Shown: piece by piece, positions 26,236 through 34,821 of the stretch
Numbering within the stretch: the stretch's first letter is position 1
How the letters are laid out: each line of letters opens with the position of its first letter
NCBI GenBank assembly: GCA_002482645.1
Contig: DLGJ01000005.1
Coordinates: 737,437 to 801,436, forward strand
DNA: 64,000 nucleotides
Direction: 5' to 3'
Source: Hyphomicrobiaceae bacterium UBA7697
GTDB taxonomy: Bacteria; Pseudomonadota; Alphaproteobacteria; Rhizobiales; Methyloligellaceae
Notes under the pieces: generated by a model
What the model was told of the DNA's origin: nothing
Seen by the model: the letters and a program-made list of their open reading frames with translations, nothing else
Databases searched by the model: none
Position numbers and translations under genes: made by a program

Positions 26236-26910
26236 TTGCAGGCAGGCGCACAAATTGTGCTGTCCGGCATCCAGCTCGTGCTTGCGGGGCTGGGCATCGG
26301 ATTGCTGATGGCGGCGCCTATCGGGCCCGTGAACGTGCTCGTGATTCAGCGCGCCGTGGCGAAGGGCTTCTGGGGCGGCTTGGCCGCAGGCATCGGCGCG
26401 GTGCTCGGCGACGGCGTTCTCGCCGCGGTGGGAGCCTTCAGCGTGGCAGCGATTTCGGACGTCATGCTGGCCCATGGCGACACCATCCAACTCGTCGGCG
26501 GTGCGCTCCTGGTGGCGTTTGGATTGGCGCTCCTCCTACGGAAGCCGGTGATGACGACGCCGCCCCATGAACGCTCTCATCTTCTGGAGCATATGGGCAT
26601 CATTCCGCAGACCTTCATCCTGACCGTAACGAATCCCGGGGCCGTGCTCGGCATGGCGGCCATGATCGGCGGCCTCGGTTCGCTGATCGGCGGTCTCAAC
26701 ACGAATCTGGAGGCGCTGATTCTCGTTGTCGCGGTGATGGGTGGCAGCCTGTTGTGGTGGCTCGGGTTGTCGGAGCTGATCGCCACCATCCGGCACAAGC
26801 TGACCGATGGCCGCTTGAAGCTGATCAACCGGATCGCCGGCATCATCCTGTTCGGCTTCGGCATCGGCCTGATCGTCGAGATCGCCTCGCGCTATTTCAG
26901 CCAGGGATAG
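26236..26910 (+). CDS. LysE/RhtB-family exporter
   Basis: 224 residues with six hydrophobic segments; signature LLMAAPIGPVNVLVIQRAVAKGFWGGLAAGIGAVLGDG close to the N terminus. LysE-type proteins export amino acids. The start is uncertain: TTG at 26236 gives the length shown, GTG at 26257 gives 217 residues; neither has a strong ribosome site. A central loop (MTTPPHERSHLLEHMG) separates helices 3 and 4. Stands alone. Confidence 0.88.
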   Translation: MQAGAQIVLSGIQLVLAGLGIGLLMAAPIGPVNVLVIQRAVAKGFWGGLAAGIGAVLGDGVLAAVGAFSVAAISDVMLAHGDTIQLVGGALLVAFGLALLLRKPVMTTPPHERSHLLEHMGIIPQTFILTVTNPGAVLGMAAMIGGLGSLIGGLNTNLEALILVVAVMGGSLLWWLGLSELIATIRHKLTDGRLKLINRIAGIILFGFGIGLIVEIASRYFSQG

Positions 26911-26915
26911 GCGTG

Positions 26916-27197
26916 CTACTGGGGAGTGCGCCGCAACGTGAATTCGCCATGATGGATGCGGCGCGGCAGACGCGACGTCATCTTCGCCACGGCGGTTTCG
27001 CCATAGATCTCGATCAGGTCGGAAAGAGCGGCGAAGAGCGCGGCATTCGCCAGCATCTCGGGTTCGATACCGTCATGGAGGGCATCGTCCCAGGCATCGA
27101 GGATGTAACGCAGCGCCACTTGCCTTTGGGCGTCTCCGTCATCCCTATGCAGTTCGGTCCAAACTTCAGAGCCCACGGTCCGGATACTCCCAGGCAT
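26916..27197 (-). CDS. Hypothetical protein
   Basis: 93 residues starting MPGSIRTVGSEVWTELHRDD. A helical acidic middle (LRYILDAWDDALHDGIEPEMLANAALFAALSDLIEIYGETAVAKM) suggests a small all-alpha soluble protein. It ends 6 bp from the LysE stop (convergent). No family recognised. Strand and start inferred from composition; the frame opens further upstream without a better start. Confidence 0.6.
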   Translation of the reverse strand: MPGSIRTVGSEVWTELHRDDGDAQRQVALRYILDAWDDALHDGIEPEMLANAALFAALSDLIEIYGETAVAKMTSRLPRRIHHGEFTLRRTPQ

Positions 27198-27264
27198 ACG
27201 AATACGTTCGCACGATATCCTTACACCCGGCCCGGCGCAGTGTCGGAAGAGAGTAAACTGACGG

Positions 27265-27873
27265 TTAATTTCTGACCGAGTTGGAGACAGCCGGCTGGGC
27301 GGTCTCGCCGCCGCCCGGCGGGGTCTGAATTTGTGCCTGCGGACCGCTGGCGAAGACGGATGTCTGGGAAAGGGCCGTCGCGATCTCGGCACCCTCGGTG
27401 GAGAACCGGCGCGTGGCGCGGGTGGCGGAGTCCGTGCAGCTCCGGTAGGTCCGCCGGTATCCCCGGTAGCCGTCATTGAACTTGTTGACGAGTTTGGCGC
27501 GGCGGACCGCGGTCGTTCCCTCGTTCCGCAGGATTTCTTGCATCTGGTCGCGCCACAACTGGCCTTCGTCGGCGCCGCAAAGCTCCCGCAAATAATGGAC
27601 GGCGCCGAGAATTTCGGCGAGCCGCATCAGCTTTTCGTCATAAGGCCGGTCGTCCGGCGGGGGAGGGGCAAGGACCTCTTCGGCGGGCGGCTTGATCTTC
27701 GGGAGATCGTTACCCCGGCGCGGGGCGGTTCTGGTCCGCTTTTTCGGCTCCTTCTTCTGGTCGAAAAACCAGAAAAACTGGGCTTTTGCGGGTGGAACGT
27801 AACTCAACGTGCCCACGCCCGCCCAAACGAGCCCGCATAAAAGCAGCGCCAAAGGTTTCGCAAGCCGTCCCAT
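27265..27873 (-). CDS. TIGR02301-family secreted protein
   Basis: 202 residues; signal peptide MGRLAKPLALLLCGLVWAGVG...AKAQ. Then a Pro/Lys/Arg-rich linker and a helical domain (YDEKLMRLAEILGAVHYLRELCGADEGQLWRDQM... FNDGYRGYRRTYRSCTDSA), which matches the alphaproteobacterial TIGR02301 family of unknown role. Two Cys about 60 residues apart could form a periplasmic disulfide. Stop lies 68 bp from the next gene to the left. Confidence 0.85.
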   Translation of the reverse strand: MGRLAKPLALLLCGLVWAGVGTLSYVPPAKAQFFWFFDQKKEPKKRTRTAPRRGNDLPKIKPPAEEVLAPPPPDDRPYDEKLMRLAEILGAVHYLRELCGADEGQLWRDQMQEILRNEGTTAVRRAKLVNKFNDGYRGYRRTYRSCTDSATRATRRFSTEGAEIATALSQTSVFASGPQAQIQTPPGGGETAQPAVSNSVRN

Positions 27874-27949
27874 AAGGTCTGACTAGCGCCAATTCATGGT
27901 GAAATCTAGCCGTCCGAGAGGGGGCGGATCGTGGATATCCAGCTTCCGT

Positions 27950-28546
27950 CTACGCCTTCCTGAGCCGGAAAAGCGTATCGATGGTGATCTGGTTCGACGC
28001 ATTTCCATTGCGGCCCATCTCGTCGGTGACGTAGCCGTTGGCAATGGCATTGGCATTGTCGATGAGAATCCGCAATCGGGACGCCGCTCCGTCGCATACA
28101 AGTTTGAGGTCGGACTTTTTGTCGAGCGCATTGCCGACCGAGGCCACCAACCTTAGCGCTTCGCTTTGAAGGCGCGCGACGGCGGAATCGAAACGGTCAC
28201 GGACATTCTCGGGGGCCCGCCGGTAGGCCGCGACTGCGAGATCCTTGTCGCGGAGTTCGGAGCGGGCGAAATGCTCTTCGTAGTCCAGCGGCTGCCAGCG
28301 GTGCAGATCGGCCGCGAAATTTGCCGGATCGGCGGCAAGGGCATCGAGTAACATCACCAGTTCGCGGAATTGATTGAGATAGTCCGAGGCAAGAAGAGTG
28401 TGTTCGTTGATATTGGTGCCAGGCATATGGGAGCGCAGATGGCCGATCATGGCCTTTCTAAACGCGTCGGCGATTGCGTCGCGACTGACGTCTTCGTGGA
28501 TTTCCGCGCTGGCCGCGCGAGGCTCTTGTCTCTTGTGCAGCATCAT
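27950..28546 (-). CDS. Hypothetical protein
   Basis: 198 residues starting MMLHKRQEPRAASAEIHEDVS. Predominantly alpha-helical, without signal peptide; segments DAIADAFRKAMIGHLRSHMPG and VARLQSEALRLVASVGNALDKK. GAGG lies about 9 bp before ATG 28546; a TTG at 28561 in the same frame is possible. No family recognised. It is divergent from the HMCES-type gene (80-bp gap containing its own probable promoter). Confidence 0.65.
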   Translation of the reverse strand: MMLHKRQEPRAASAEIHEDVSRDAIADAFRKAMIGHLRSHMPGTNINEHTLLASDYLNQFRELVMLLDALAADPANFAADLHRWQPLDYEEHFARSELRDKDLAVAAYRRAPENVRDRFDSAVARLQSEALRLVASVGNALDKKSDLKLVCDGAASRLRILIDNANAIANGYVTDEMGRNGNASNQITIDTLFRLRKA

Positions 28547-28626
28547 TTTGTCGATCCTCAAGCCCAGGTTGCAGCATTATGGTTACGAAACGGTTAACAA
28601 GTGTTGAGACCCGTGGACGCTAGGTG

Positions 28627-29325
28627 ATGTGCTCTCGCTACGATCTGACCACGCCGCCTGAAGCGGTGCGCGCCTATTTCGGCTATCGCGACAAGCCGAA
28701 CTTTCCGCCCCGCGACAATATCCGGCCGGCGGAGCCCATCGCCGTCGTGCTTCTGGACGAGACAGGGGAAAGGCGGTTCAGGTTGATGCGCTGGGGCCTG
28801 CTGCCCCACTTCGTGAAGGACCCGAAGACCTTTCCCACGCTGTTCAATGCGCGTTTCGAGGACCTGCTGAGCAAACCGTCCTTCCGCAACGCGGTGCGCC
28901 GGCGCCGTTGCCTCATTCCGGCCGACGGCTTCTACGAATGGACGGGTCCCAAAGGCCGGCGCCGCCCCTACTTCTTGCGGCCGCGGACGCCGCATCTGTT
29001 TGCTTTCGCCGGACTCTACGAAAGCTGGAGCGAGCCCGACGGCGGCGTGATCGACACCGCGACCCTGCTGACCTGCGAACCGAATGCCACCATCGCTCCG
29101 CTTCACAACCGTATGCCGGTCATCCTCGCGCCCGATCGCTACGGCCCATGGCTCGACACGAAGAATGTGAGCGCGGAGGACGCCCTAGGGCTCATCGGGC
29201 CGGCGCCCGACGACGTCCTTGAGGCGATCCCTTTGAGCGGCAAGAATCCGGAGGGAAGCCGCGACGATACCGGCAAAGGCGATAAGAAAGACAAAAAAGA
29301 ACCCCGGCAGCCGCTATTGCTCTAA
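28627..29325 (+). CDS. SOS-response-associated peptidase, HMCES/YedK type
   Basis: 232 residues. The enzyme cross-links abasic sites in single-stranded DNA through Cys2. Here ATG at 28627 gives Met-Cys-Ser-Arg-Tyr, placing Cys at position 2 as required; a GTG one codon upstream would not. Other landmarks are the Asn in NIRPAEP, the NARFED block, CLIPADGFYEWTG and HNRMPVIL with the active-site His. The C terminus is an acidic/basic tail (DTGKGDKKDKKEPRQP). It is 24 bp upstream of ppk2 on the same strand. Confidence 0.92.
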   Translation: MCSRYDLTTPPEAVRAYFGYRDKPNFPPRDNIRPAEPIAVVLLDETGERRFRLMRWGLLPHFVKDPKTFPTLFNARFEDLLSKPSFRNAVRRRRCLIPADGFYEWTGPKGRRRPYFLRPRTPHLFAFAGLYESWSEPDGGVIDTATLLTCEPNATIAPLHNRMPVILAPDRYGPWLDTKNVSAEDALGLIGPAPDDVLEAIPLSGKNPEGSRDDTGKGDKKDKKEPRQPLLL

Positions 29326-29349
29326 GCTGTCCGGAAAAAGGGGGAAAAG

Positions 29350-30234
29350 ATGCTGCCAACGAAGATCCTCGACCGCTATCGCGTCACCAAGGGCGACAAC
29401 TTCAAGCTCAAGGACTATCCCCCCGACGATTCCGGGAATGTCGACTTCGACAAGAAGGACGGGCAGGAGCTTCTCGAGGTCGGCGTGAAACGCCTGTCCC
29501 GGTTGCAGCAGCGTCTTTATGCGGAAGGCCGCTGGGCGGTCCTCATGGTGCTGCAAGGGATCGATACGGCCGGCAAGGACGGAATCATCCAGCACGTTCT
29601 GACCGGCGTGAACCCGCAAGGCGTGTCCGTGCATTCGTTCAAGCAGCCCAGTCATCTGGAACTCGCCCACGATTTTCTTTGGCGCGCCTACAGGCGTTTG
29701 CCGATGCGCGGACGGATCGGCATTTTCAACCGCTCCTACTACGAAGATGTCCTTGTCGTGCGCGTCCACCCCGAACTGCTTCAAAATCAGAATCTGCCGT
29801 CCACTCTCATCACCAAGGACATTTGGAAAGAACGCTATCAGGACATCAACGATTTCGAACGGCACCTTGCGCGCAACGGCACCGTCCCGATCAAGTTCTT
29901 CCTCAACATCTCCAAAAAGGAACAGCGAGAGCGGCTGCTCGCGCGCCTGGAGGACCCCGACAAGATGTGGAAGTTCTCGGCGGCGGACGTGGCGGAGCGC
30001 AGGCTTTGGGACAAGTACCAGGAAGTCTACGAGGACATGATCCGGAACACCGCGACCGAGCATGCGCCTTGGTATGTCGTGCCCTGCAACAAGAAATGGT
30101 TCGCGCGTCTCGTCGTGGCCGCCGTGCTGTCCGATCACATCAAGACGATCGACCCGAGCTTCCCGAAAATGTCCAACGAGGACGCCGCGGAGATCGACGC
30201 CGCGCATAAGGAACTTTTGGACGAGAAGGACTAG
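29350..30234 (+). CDS. Polyphosphate kinase 2 family protein
   Basis: 294 residues; PPK2 enzymes phosphorylate nucleotides using polyphosphate. Walker A-like VLQGIDTAGKDGIIQHV (GxxxxGK), the lid region RLPMRGRIGIFNRSYYEDVL, and Walker B-like KFFLNISKKEQRERLLARLEDPDK are present; the size fits a one-domain class. A strong AGGGGGAA precedes the ATG. Class I, II or III (and so NDP, NMP or both as substrate) cannot be set by eye. Confidence 0.92.
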   Translation: MLPTKILDRYRVTKGDNFKLKDYPPDDSGNVDFDKKDGQELLEVGVKRLSRLQQRLYAEGRWAVLMVLQGIDTAGKDGIIQHVLTGVNPQGVSVHSFKQPSHLELAHDFLWRAYRRLPMRGRIGIFNRSYYEDVLVVRVHPELLQNQNLPSTLITKDIWKERYQDINDFERHLARNGTVPIKFFLNISKKEQRERLLARLEDPDKMWKFSAADVAERRLWDKYQEVYEDMIRNTATEHAPWYVVPCNKKWFARLVVAAVLSDHIKTIDPSFPKMSNEDAAEIDAAHKELLDEKD

Positions 30235-30246
30235 TTCGCGCGCGCC

Positions 30247-30960
30247 TCACCGCGTCTCGATCATCTGTACGATCGCCAGACCGTCATGGCCTTTGTGCCC
30301 CACGGTCTGAAAAGCGGTGGCCGTGACGCGCGGATCGGCGGCCGCGCGCGCATAGAATTCACGCAAACCTTTGACATGCTTGTTGCCGCTCTGCGCCGCG
30401 AGGATCGCGCCTTCGCGCACGACATTGTCCACGACGATGAGCGTGCCCGCACGGCCAAGCTTCACCGCCCAATCGAAATAATCCGGCGTGCGGGGCTTGT
30501 CGGCGTCGATAAAGACGAGGTCGAACGGACCTGCGTCTTCCGCGTGAAGCGCGGCCATCGTCTCGAGTGCCGGACCGACGCGGATGTCGATGCGGTCGCC
30601 AAGCCCGGCGTTGCCGAAATTGCGGCGCGCGACCTCGGCATGACCGGGATCGAGCTCGAGCGTGGTGACCCGTCCGCCATCGCCAAGGCCGCGCGCGAGC
30701 CAGATGGTGCTGTAGCCGCCGAGCGTACCGACTTCCAGAATGTTGCGGGCCTGCAGGGCGCGCGCGAGCATCATCAGGAGCTTGCCTTGGAGCGGTGCCA
30801 CCTGAATGCGCGGGAGGCCCGCCGCATCGCTCGCGGCCAACGCTCCTTCAAGCGCCGGATCGTCATCGAGAAAGCTCTCGACGATGTAGTCGTCGATGGC
30901 GAGCCATTTCTCGTCCTGTGTCATCTGGGGCGGCTTTTCCGGCGGCGTTTGTTGGGTCAT
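30247..30960 (-). CDS. Class I SAM-dependent O-methyltransferase
   Basis: 237 residues of the cation-dependent O-methyltransferase family (CCoAOMT/COMT-like). Landmarks: ILEVGTLGGYSTIWLARGL (SAM motif I), FDLVFIDADKPRTPDYFDWAV (metal/SAM Asp residues), and GTLIVVDNVVREGAI. It shares an ATGA overlap (30957-30960) with the FAD-oxidase gene upstream, so the pair is co-transcribed. Acceptor unknown. Confidence 0.88.
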   Translation of the reverse strand: MTQQTPPEKPPQMTQDEKWLAIDDYIVESFLDDDPALEGALAASDAAGLPRIQVAPLQGKLLMMLARALQARNILEVGTLGGYSTIWLARGLGDGGRVTTLELDPGHAEVARRNFGNAGLGDRIDIRVGPALETMAALHAEDAGPFDLVFIDADKPRTPDYFDWAVKLGRAGTLIVVDNVVREGAILAAQSGNKHVKGLREFYARAAADPRVTATAFQTVGHKGHDGLAIVQMIETR

Positions 30961-32408
30961 AGCAGCTTGCTTGGGTTGAGAATGCCGTTCGGATCGAACT
31001 GCGCTTTGATCGACCGCATGAGGTCCATCGCGACTTCGCCCTTCGCATGGGGAAGGAGCGTGCGCTTCATGCGCCCGATCCCGTGCTCGGCGCTGATGGA
31101 CCCTCCGAGATCCAGTACGATCTCGTGGACCGCCGCATTCAGCGCCTCCCAATTGGACAGGTAGACGTCCTTGTCCATGCCGGCGGGTTGGCTGACATTG
31201 TAGTGGATGTTTCCGTCGCCGAGATGGCCGAAAGGTACGGGCCGCGCGCCGGGGATCATCACCTCCACGAGTTGGTTCGCGCGTGCGATGAATTCGGGCA
31301 CCCGCGCGATCGGCACGGAGACGTCGTGCTTGATGCTCCCGCCTTCGTATTTCTGCACCTCGCTCATCACCTCGCGCAGGCGCCAGAGCTCACGGGCCTG
31401 TGCGAGGGATTTCGCCAAGACAGCGTCTTCGATCAGGCCGGCCTCGATGGCTTCGGCAAGCTGGGATTCGACCAGATCGCCGGCCGTATCGCCCGCGAGC
31501 GGGCAGGAGATCTCGAACAGGACATACCAGGCGGGCGGCGCCCTGAAAGGGTCGCGCAGATCGTTGCCATGCTTGACCGCGAACTCGATCCCGATGCGCG
31601 GCAGGATCTCGAAGGCCGTCAACATGGGCCCCGCGGCGTCGCGCATACGGGCGAGAAATTCCATCGCGCCGTCGAGGCTGCTCAGCGCGGCCATGGCCGT
31701 GACCCGTTCGGCGGGGCGGGGGAAGAGACGCAAGACCGCGGCGGTGATGATGCCCAACGTCCCCTCGGCACCGATGAAAAGGTCCATGAGGTCATAGCCG
31801 GTGTTGTCTTTCCTCAAGCCCGTCAGCCCATGCCACACGCGGCCGTCCGCGAGCACGACCTCGAGACCGAGCGCCAGGCTTCGCGCATTTCCGTAGGCCA
31901 GCACCGCGACGCCGCCCGCATTGGTCGATAGGACGCCTCCAATCTGGCAGCTGCCTTCCGAAGCAAGGCTTAGCGGAAACAGCCGTCCCACGCTGTCCGC
32001 CATCTCGCGCGCGGCCGCGAGCGTGAGCCCCGCCTCCACGGTCATGGTGTTCGAAGCGAGATCGACATCGCGGACATGGGTGAGCCGCTCCAACGACAGC
32101 ACGACCTGGCCGCCGCTCTCGTCTGGGATCTGCGCGCCGACGAGTCCGGTATTGCCGCCTTGCGGAACGATGGCGGTACGGGCCTCGTTCGCGCATTTCA
32201 GCACCGCCGCCACTTCGTCCGTCGAACCGGGCTTCAGCACGAGGGCCGCGCGGCCACGATAGCGGTCGCGCCATTCGGTGAGGTAGGGCGCCATGTCTTC
32301 CGGGTCGCGAAGGGCGTGCGCCTCGCCCACGATATGCGCGAGCGCGGTGAGCGTCTCCTCGGATGGAGGCGGGAGCGTGGGGCACGTGCTGTTCGCGGGC
32401 TCGCTCAT
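30957..32408 (-). CDS. FAD-binding oxidoreductase, GlcD/D-2-hydroxyacid dehydrogenase type
   Basis: 483 residues. FAD-binding PCMH domain: VLKPGSTDEVAAVLKCANEA, VPQGGNTGLVGAQ, LSTNAGGVAVLAYGNAR. The C-terminal FAD-oxidase half ends HLGDGNIHYNVSQPAG (metal-site His residues) and SISAEHGIGRMKRTLL. These are signatures of D-lactate, glycolate or D-2-hydroxyglutarate dehydrogenases. No partner FAD/Fe-S subunits are nearby, which favours the single-subunit D2HGDH/Dld-like class. Gene order: sua5-type gene, this gene, O-methyltransferase. Confidence 0.9.
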   Translation of the reverse strand: MSEPANSTCPTLPPPSEETLTALAHIVGEAHALRDPEDMAPYLTEWRDRYRGRAALVLKPGSTDEVAAVLKCANEARTAIVPQGGNTGLVGAQIPDESGGQVVLSLERLTHVRDVDLASNTMTVEAGLTLAAAREMADSVGRLFPLSLASEGSCQIGGVLSTNAGGVAVLAYGNARSLALGLEVVLADGRVWHGLTGLRKDNTGYDLMDLFIGAEGTLGIITAAVLRLFPRPAERVTAMAALSSLDGAMEFLARMRDAAGPMLTAFEILPRIGIEFAVKHGNDLRDPFRAPPAWYVLFEISCPLAGDTAGDLVESQLAEAIEAGLIEDAVLAKSLAQARELWRLREVMSEVQKYEGGSIKHDVSVPIARVPEFIARANQLVEVMIPGARPVPFGHLGDGNIHYNVSQPAGMDKDVYLSNWEALNAAVHEIVLDLGGSISAEHGIGRMKRTLLPHAKGEVAMDLMRSIKAQFDPNGILNPSKLL

Positions 32409-32417
32409 GACAAAGGG

Positions 32418-33380
32418 CTAACGCGCCTTGGCCGCGCGCCGCAAGCGGTCGTTGATGGCCTCGCCTAAACCTTCGTCCGGAATGGGCATCACGGCGATCC
32501 CGAACGAGCCTGCCTCGTCCAGTTCGCGCAGCGAGGCGAACAATTTCGCGGCGGCTTCGCTGAGATCGCCGGCGTGACTGAGGTTGATGGCTTTGCTGTC
32601 GCAAGGAAGCGGGTCCGGCCCGAACGCCAGCAGAACTTCGCCGGGCTGCACGTCCGCCGCATTGAGGCGGAGCGGGGTTTGCGGCGCGTAATGGCGCGCA
32701 AGCTGGCCGGGCGAGGCGATGGGCGCGTCGTCCTCGGCCCGCGCGACCGGCCGCGCCAAGGCGGCTTCGATCTCGTGGCGCGGGACCGCGCCGAGGCGTA
32801 GCAGCACGGGTTCGGCCCCGGCGAGGCTCACCACCGTGGATTCGAGCCCTCGGGCGCATGGGCCGCCATCGAGGATCATGGCGGGGATTTCGCCGAGTTC
32901 CGCCGCCACGTGGGCTGCCTCCGTAGGGCTGATGCGGCCCGAGCGGTTGGCGCTCGGCGCCGCAATGGGACACTTCGCCGTGGTGAGCAGGGCCCGGGCG
33001 ACGGGATGTCCCGGAATGCGCACGGCAAGCGTATCGAGCCCGGCCGTGACAAGATCGGCGATGCCGCAATCGTCGCGCTTCGGGGCGACCAGCGTCAGCG
33101 GGCCGGGCCAGAAAGCCGCCGCCAGCGTGCGGGCGTCGTCATTGAAGGCCACGAGCGTTTCGGCGGTGGCGAAATCCGGAACATGCACGATCAAGGGATT
33201 GAACCGGGGCCGCTCCTTGGCCGCGAAAATCTTCGCCACGGCGGCCCCGTTCCGGGCATCGGCGCCGAGCCCATAGACGGTCTCCGTCGGGAACGCGACG
33301 ATCTCTCCCCCGGCGAGGGCGCCTGCGGCTTGAGCGATGGCCTCATCTGTGGCGGGAACAACGGGCATGGCACGATCCAT
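32418..33380 (-). CDS. L-threonylcarbamoyladenylate synthase (Sua5 type)
   Basis: 320 residues; makes the threonylcarbamoyl-AMP used for the t6A tRNA base. N-terminal YrdC domain: GEIVAFPTETVYGLGADARNG, KERPRFNPLIVHV, TVAVRIPGHP-type block, and ITAPSAN-type PIAAPSANRSGRISPT. The extra C-terminal ~100 residues (LRLGAVPRHEIEAAL ... FGPDPL) are a Sua5 domain, so this is the long form. Ends 10 bp upstream of the FAD-oxidase start. Confidence 0.93.
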   Translation of the reverse strand: MDRAMPVVPATDEAIAQAAGALAGGEIVAFPTETVYGLGADARNGAAVAKIFAAKERPRFNPLIVHVPDFATAETLVAFNDDARTLAAAFWPGPLTLVAPKRDDCGIADLVTAGLDTLAVRIPGHPVARALLTTAKCPIAAPSANRSGRISPTEAAHVAAELGEIPAMILDGGPCARGLESTVVSLAGAEPVLLRLGAVPRHEIEAALARPVARAEDDAPIASPGQLARHYAPQTPLRLNAADVQPGEVLLAFGPDPLPCDSKAINLSHAGDLSEAAAKLFASLRELDEAGSFGIAVMPIPDEGLGEAINDRLRRAAKAR

Positions 33381-33460
33381 GTCGCGTGTCCGTCCTGAGA
33401 GGTCAAGCTATCGCGCCCGGCGAAGTAGGGTATCATGTCCCCGGAAACGCCAAGGATAAG

Positions 33461-34387
33461 ATGACAACGCTGCTTCTCACCCATCCCGCCTGCCTCGACC
33501 ACGACACCGGATACGGCCATCCGGAGCAGGCCGATCGCTTGCGCGCCATCGAGGGAGCGCTCGGCGCAGAGGCGTTCTCGGGGCTGAAGCGCGAGGAGGC
33601 ACCGCTCGCGGACCTCGCCGCCGTCGAGCGGCTGCACCCCAAGGCCTATGTCGAGGCGGTACGGGCCGCGATCCCGAAAGAGCTGCACAACTGGCTGGAC
33701 CCGGACACGGTGGTCTCGCCCGGAAGCTGGGAGGCGGCTCTGCGGGCGGCCGGAGCTGTTGTACACGCCGTCGATCAGGTCGCCGCTGGAAAGGCCGGCA
33801 ATGCTTTCTGCGCCGTCCGCCCGCCGGGCCATCATGCCGAACCCTCCCGCGCCATGGGGTTCTGTCTCTTCAACTCCGTCGCTGTCGCGGCCCTGCACGC
33901 CCGCGCCGCCCATGGGGCCGAGCGGGTCGCGGTGATCGACTTCGACGTCCACCACGGCAACGGCACCCAGGCGGCCTTCTGGAACGACAAGGACCTGTTT
34001 TACGGTTCGACGCACCAAATGCCGCTTTTCCCGGGGACGGGCGCCACGGACGAGACGGGCGTCGGCAATATCTGCAATGCGCCGCTCTCCCCTGGCGACG
34101 ACGGCCCGAAGTTCCGGGCCGCGTTCGAGGCGCGCATCCTGCCCGCGCTCGATGCCTTCGCGCCGGATTTCGTTCTTGTTTCAGCGGGCTTCGATGCCCA
34201 TTTGCGGGACCCGCTGGCGCAACTCCGGCTGCGGGAGGACGATTTCGCCTGGGTCACGGAGCAATTGCTGGCAGCCGCGGCGAAACATTCCGGCGGCCGG
34301 CTCGTTTCAACTCTGGAAGGCGGCTACGATCTCGAGGCGCTTGCGTCCTCGGCCGCCGTCCACGTCAAGACGCTGATGGGCGCTTGA
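33461..34387 (+). CDS. Histone-deacetylase-family (HDAC-like) amidohydrolase
   Basis: 308 residues. Arginase/deacetylase fold landmarks: PACLDHDTGYGHPEQADRL, AVRPPGHHAEPSRAMGFCLFN with the catalytic His pair, VIDFDVHHGNGTQAAFW and LVSAGFDAHLRDPLAQL with the zinc ligands. Bacterial relatives act on acetylpolyamines, acetylated small molecules or unknown proteins. ATG 33461 chosen (MTTLLLTHPACL); an upstream in-frame GTG at 33386 has no support. xseB starts 30 bp downstream. Confidence 0.92.
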   Translation: MTTLLLTHPACLDHDTGYGHPEQADRLRAIEGALGAEAFSGLKREEAPLADLAAVERLHPKAYVEAVRAAIPKELHNWLDPDTVVSPGSWEAALRAAGAVVHAVDQVAAGKAGNAFCAVRPPGHHAEPSRAMGFCLFNSVAVAALHARAAHGAERVAVIDFDVHHGNGTQAAFWNDKDLFYGSTHQMPLFPGTGATDETGVGNICNAPLSPGDDGPKFRAAFEARILPALDAFAPDFVLVSAGFDAHLRDPLAQLRLREDDFAWVTEQLLAAAAKHSGGRLVSTLEGGYDLEALASSAAVHVKTLMGA

Positions 34388-34417
34388 GGGCTTAGGCGGA
34401 AACCGCTAATTCAAACC

Positions 34418-34675
34418 ATGGCCAAACCTTCCAGCACTGCCGATATTTCGGCCATGAGCTTCGAGGACGCGCTCAAGGAGCTCGAAACCATCGTCGATCG
34501 CCTGGAAAAAGGCGATGTGGCGCTCGAGGCTTCGATCGCGATCTACGAGCGGGGCGAAGCCCTGCGCGCGCATTGCGACAAGCTTTTGCGCAGCGCGGAG
34601 GCGCGCGTCGAGAAGATCACCCTTAGTCAGAGTGGCGAGCCCGGAGGGGTCGAGCCGCTCGATGTGGAGGACTGA
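34418..34675 (+). CDS. xseB: Exodeoxyribonuclease VII small subunit
   Basis: 85 residues. The core MSFEDALKELETIVDRLEKGDVALEASIAIYERGEAL is the XseB family pattern. It combines in several copies with XseA (not in the window) to degrade single-stranded DNA. Upstream HDAC-like gene and downstream dxs is a common context in alphaproteobacteria, where xseB often sits before dxs. Confidence 0.94.
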   Translation: MAKPSSTADISAMSFEDALKELETIVDRLEKGDVALEASIAIYERGEALRAHCDKLLRSAEARVEKITLSQSGEPGGVEPLDVED

Positions 34676-34739
34676 ACGTTTGGCCGATGCAGGACGGATC
34701 TTGGAGCTTGGCATGGGCGTTGCCAGTGTGGGGCGGGCC

Positions 34740-34800
34740 CGGTAGACTTATAATAACACGCTGATATTACGAAATATTTTTTGCGGTCCGTCCTTGACGT
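34740..34800 (+). promoter_or_regulatory. AT-rich possible promoter before dxs
   Basis: The 146-bp gap between xseB and dxs contains a local AT-rich stretch; TATAAT at 34749-34754 matches a -10 hexamer but no good -35 is at the right distance. It may allow dxs to be transcribed separately from xseB. Weak evidence. Confidence 0.3.
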
Positions 34801-34821
34801 AAGCCGCCGACAGGAAAGCGA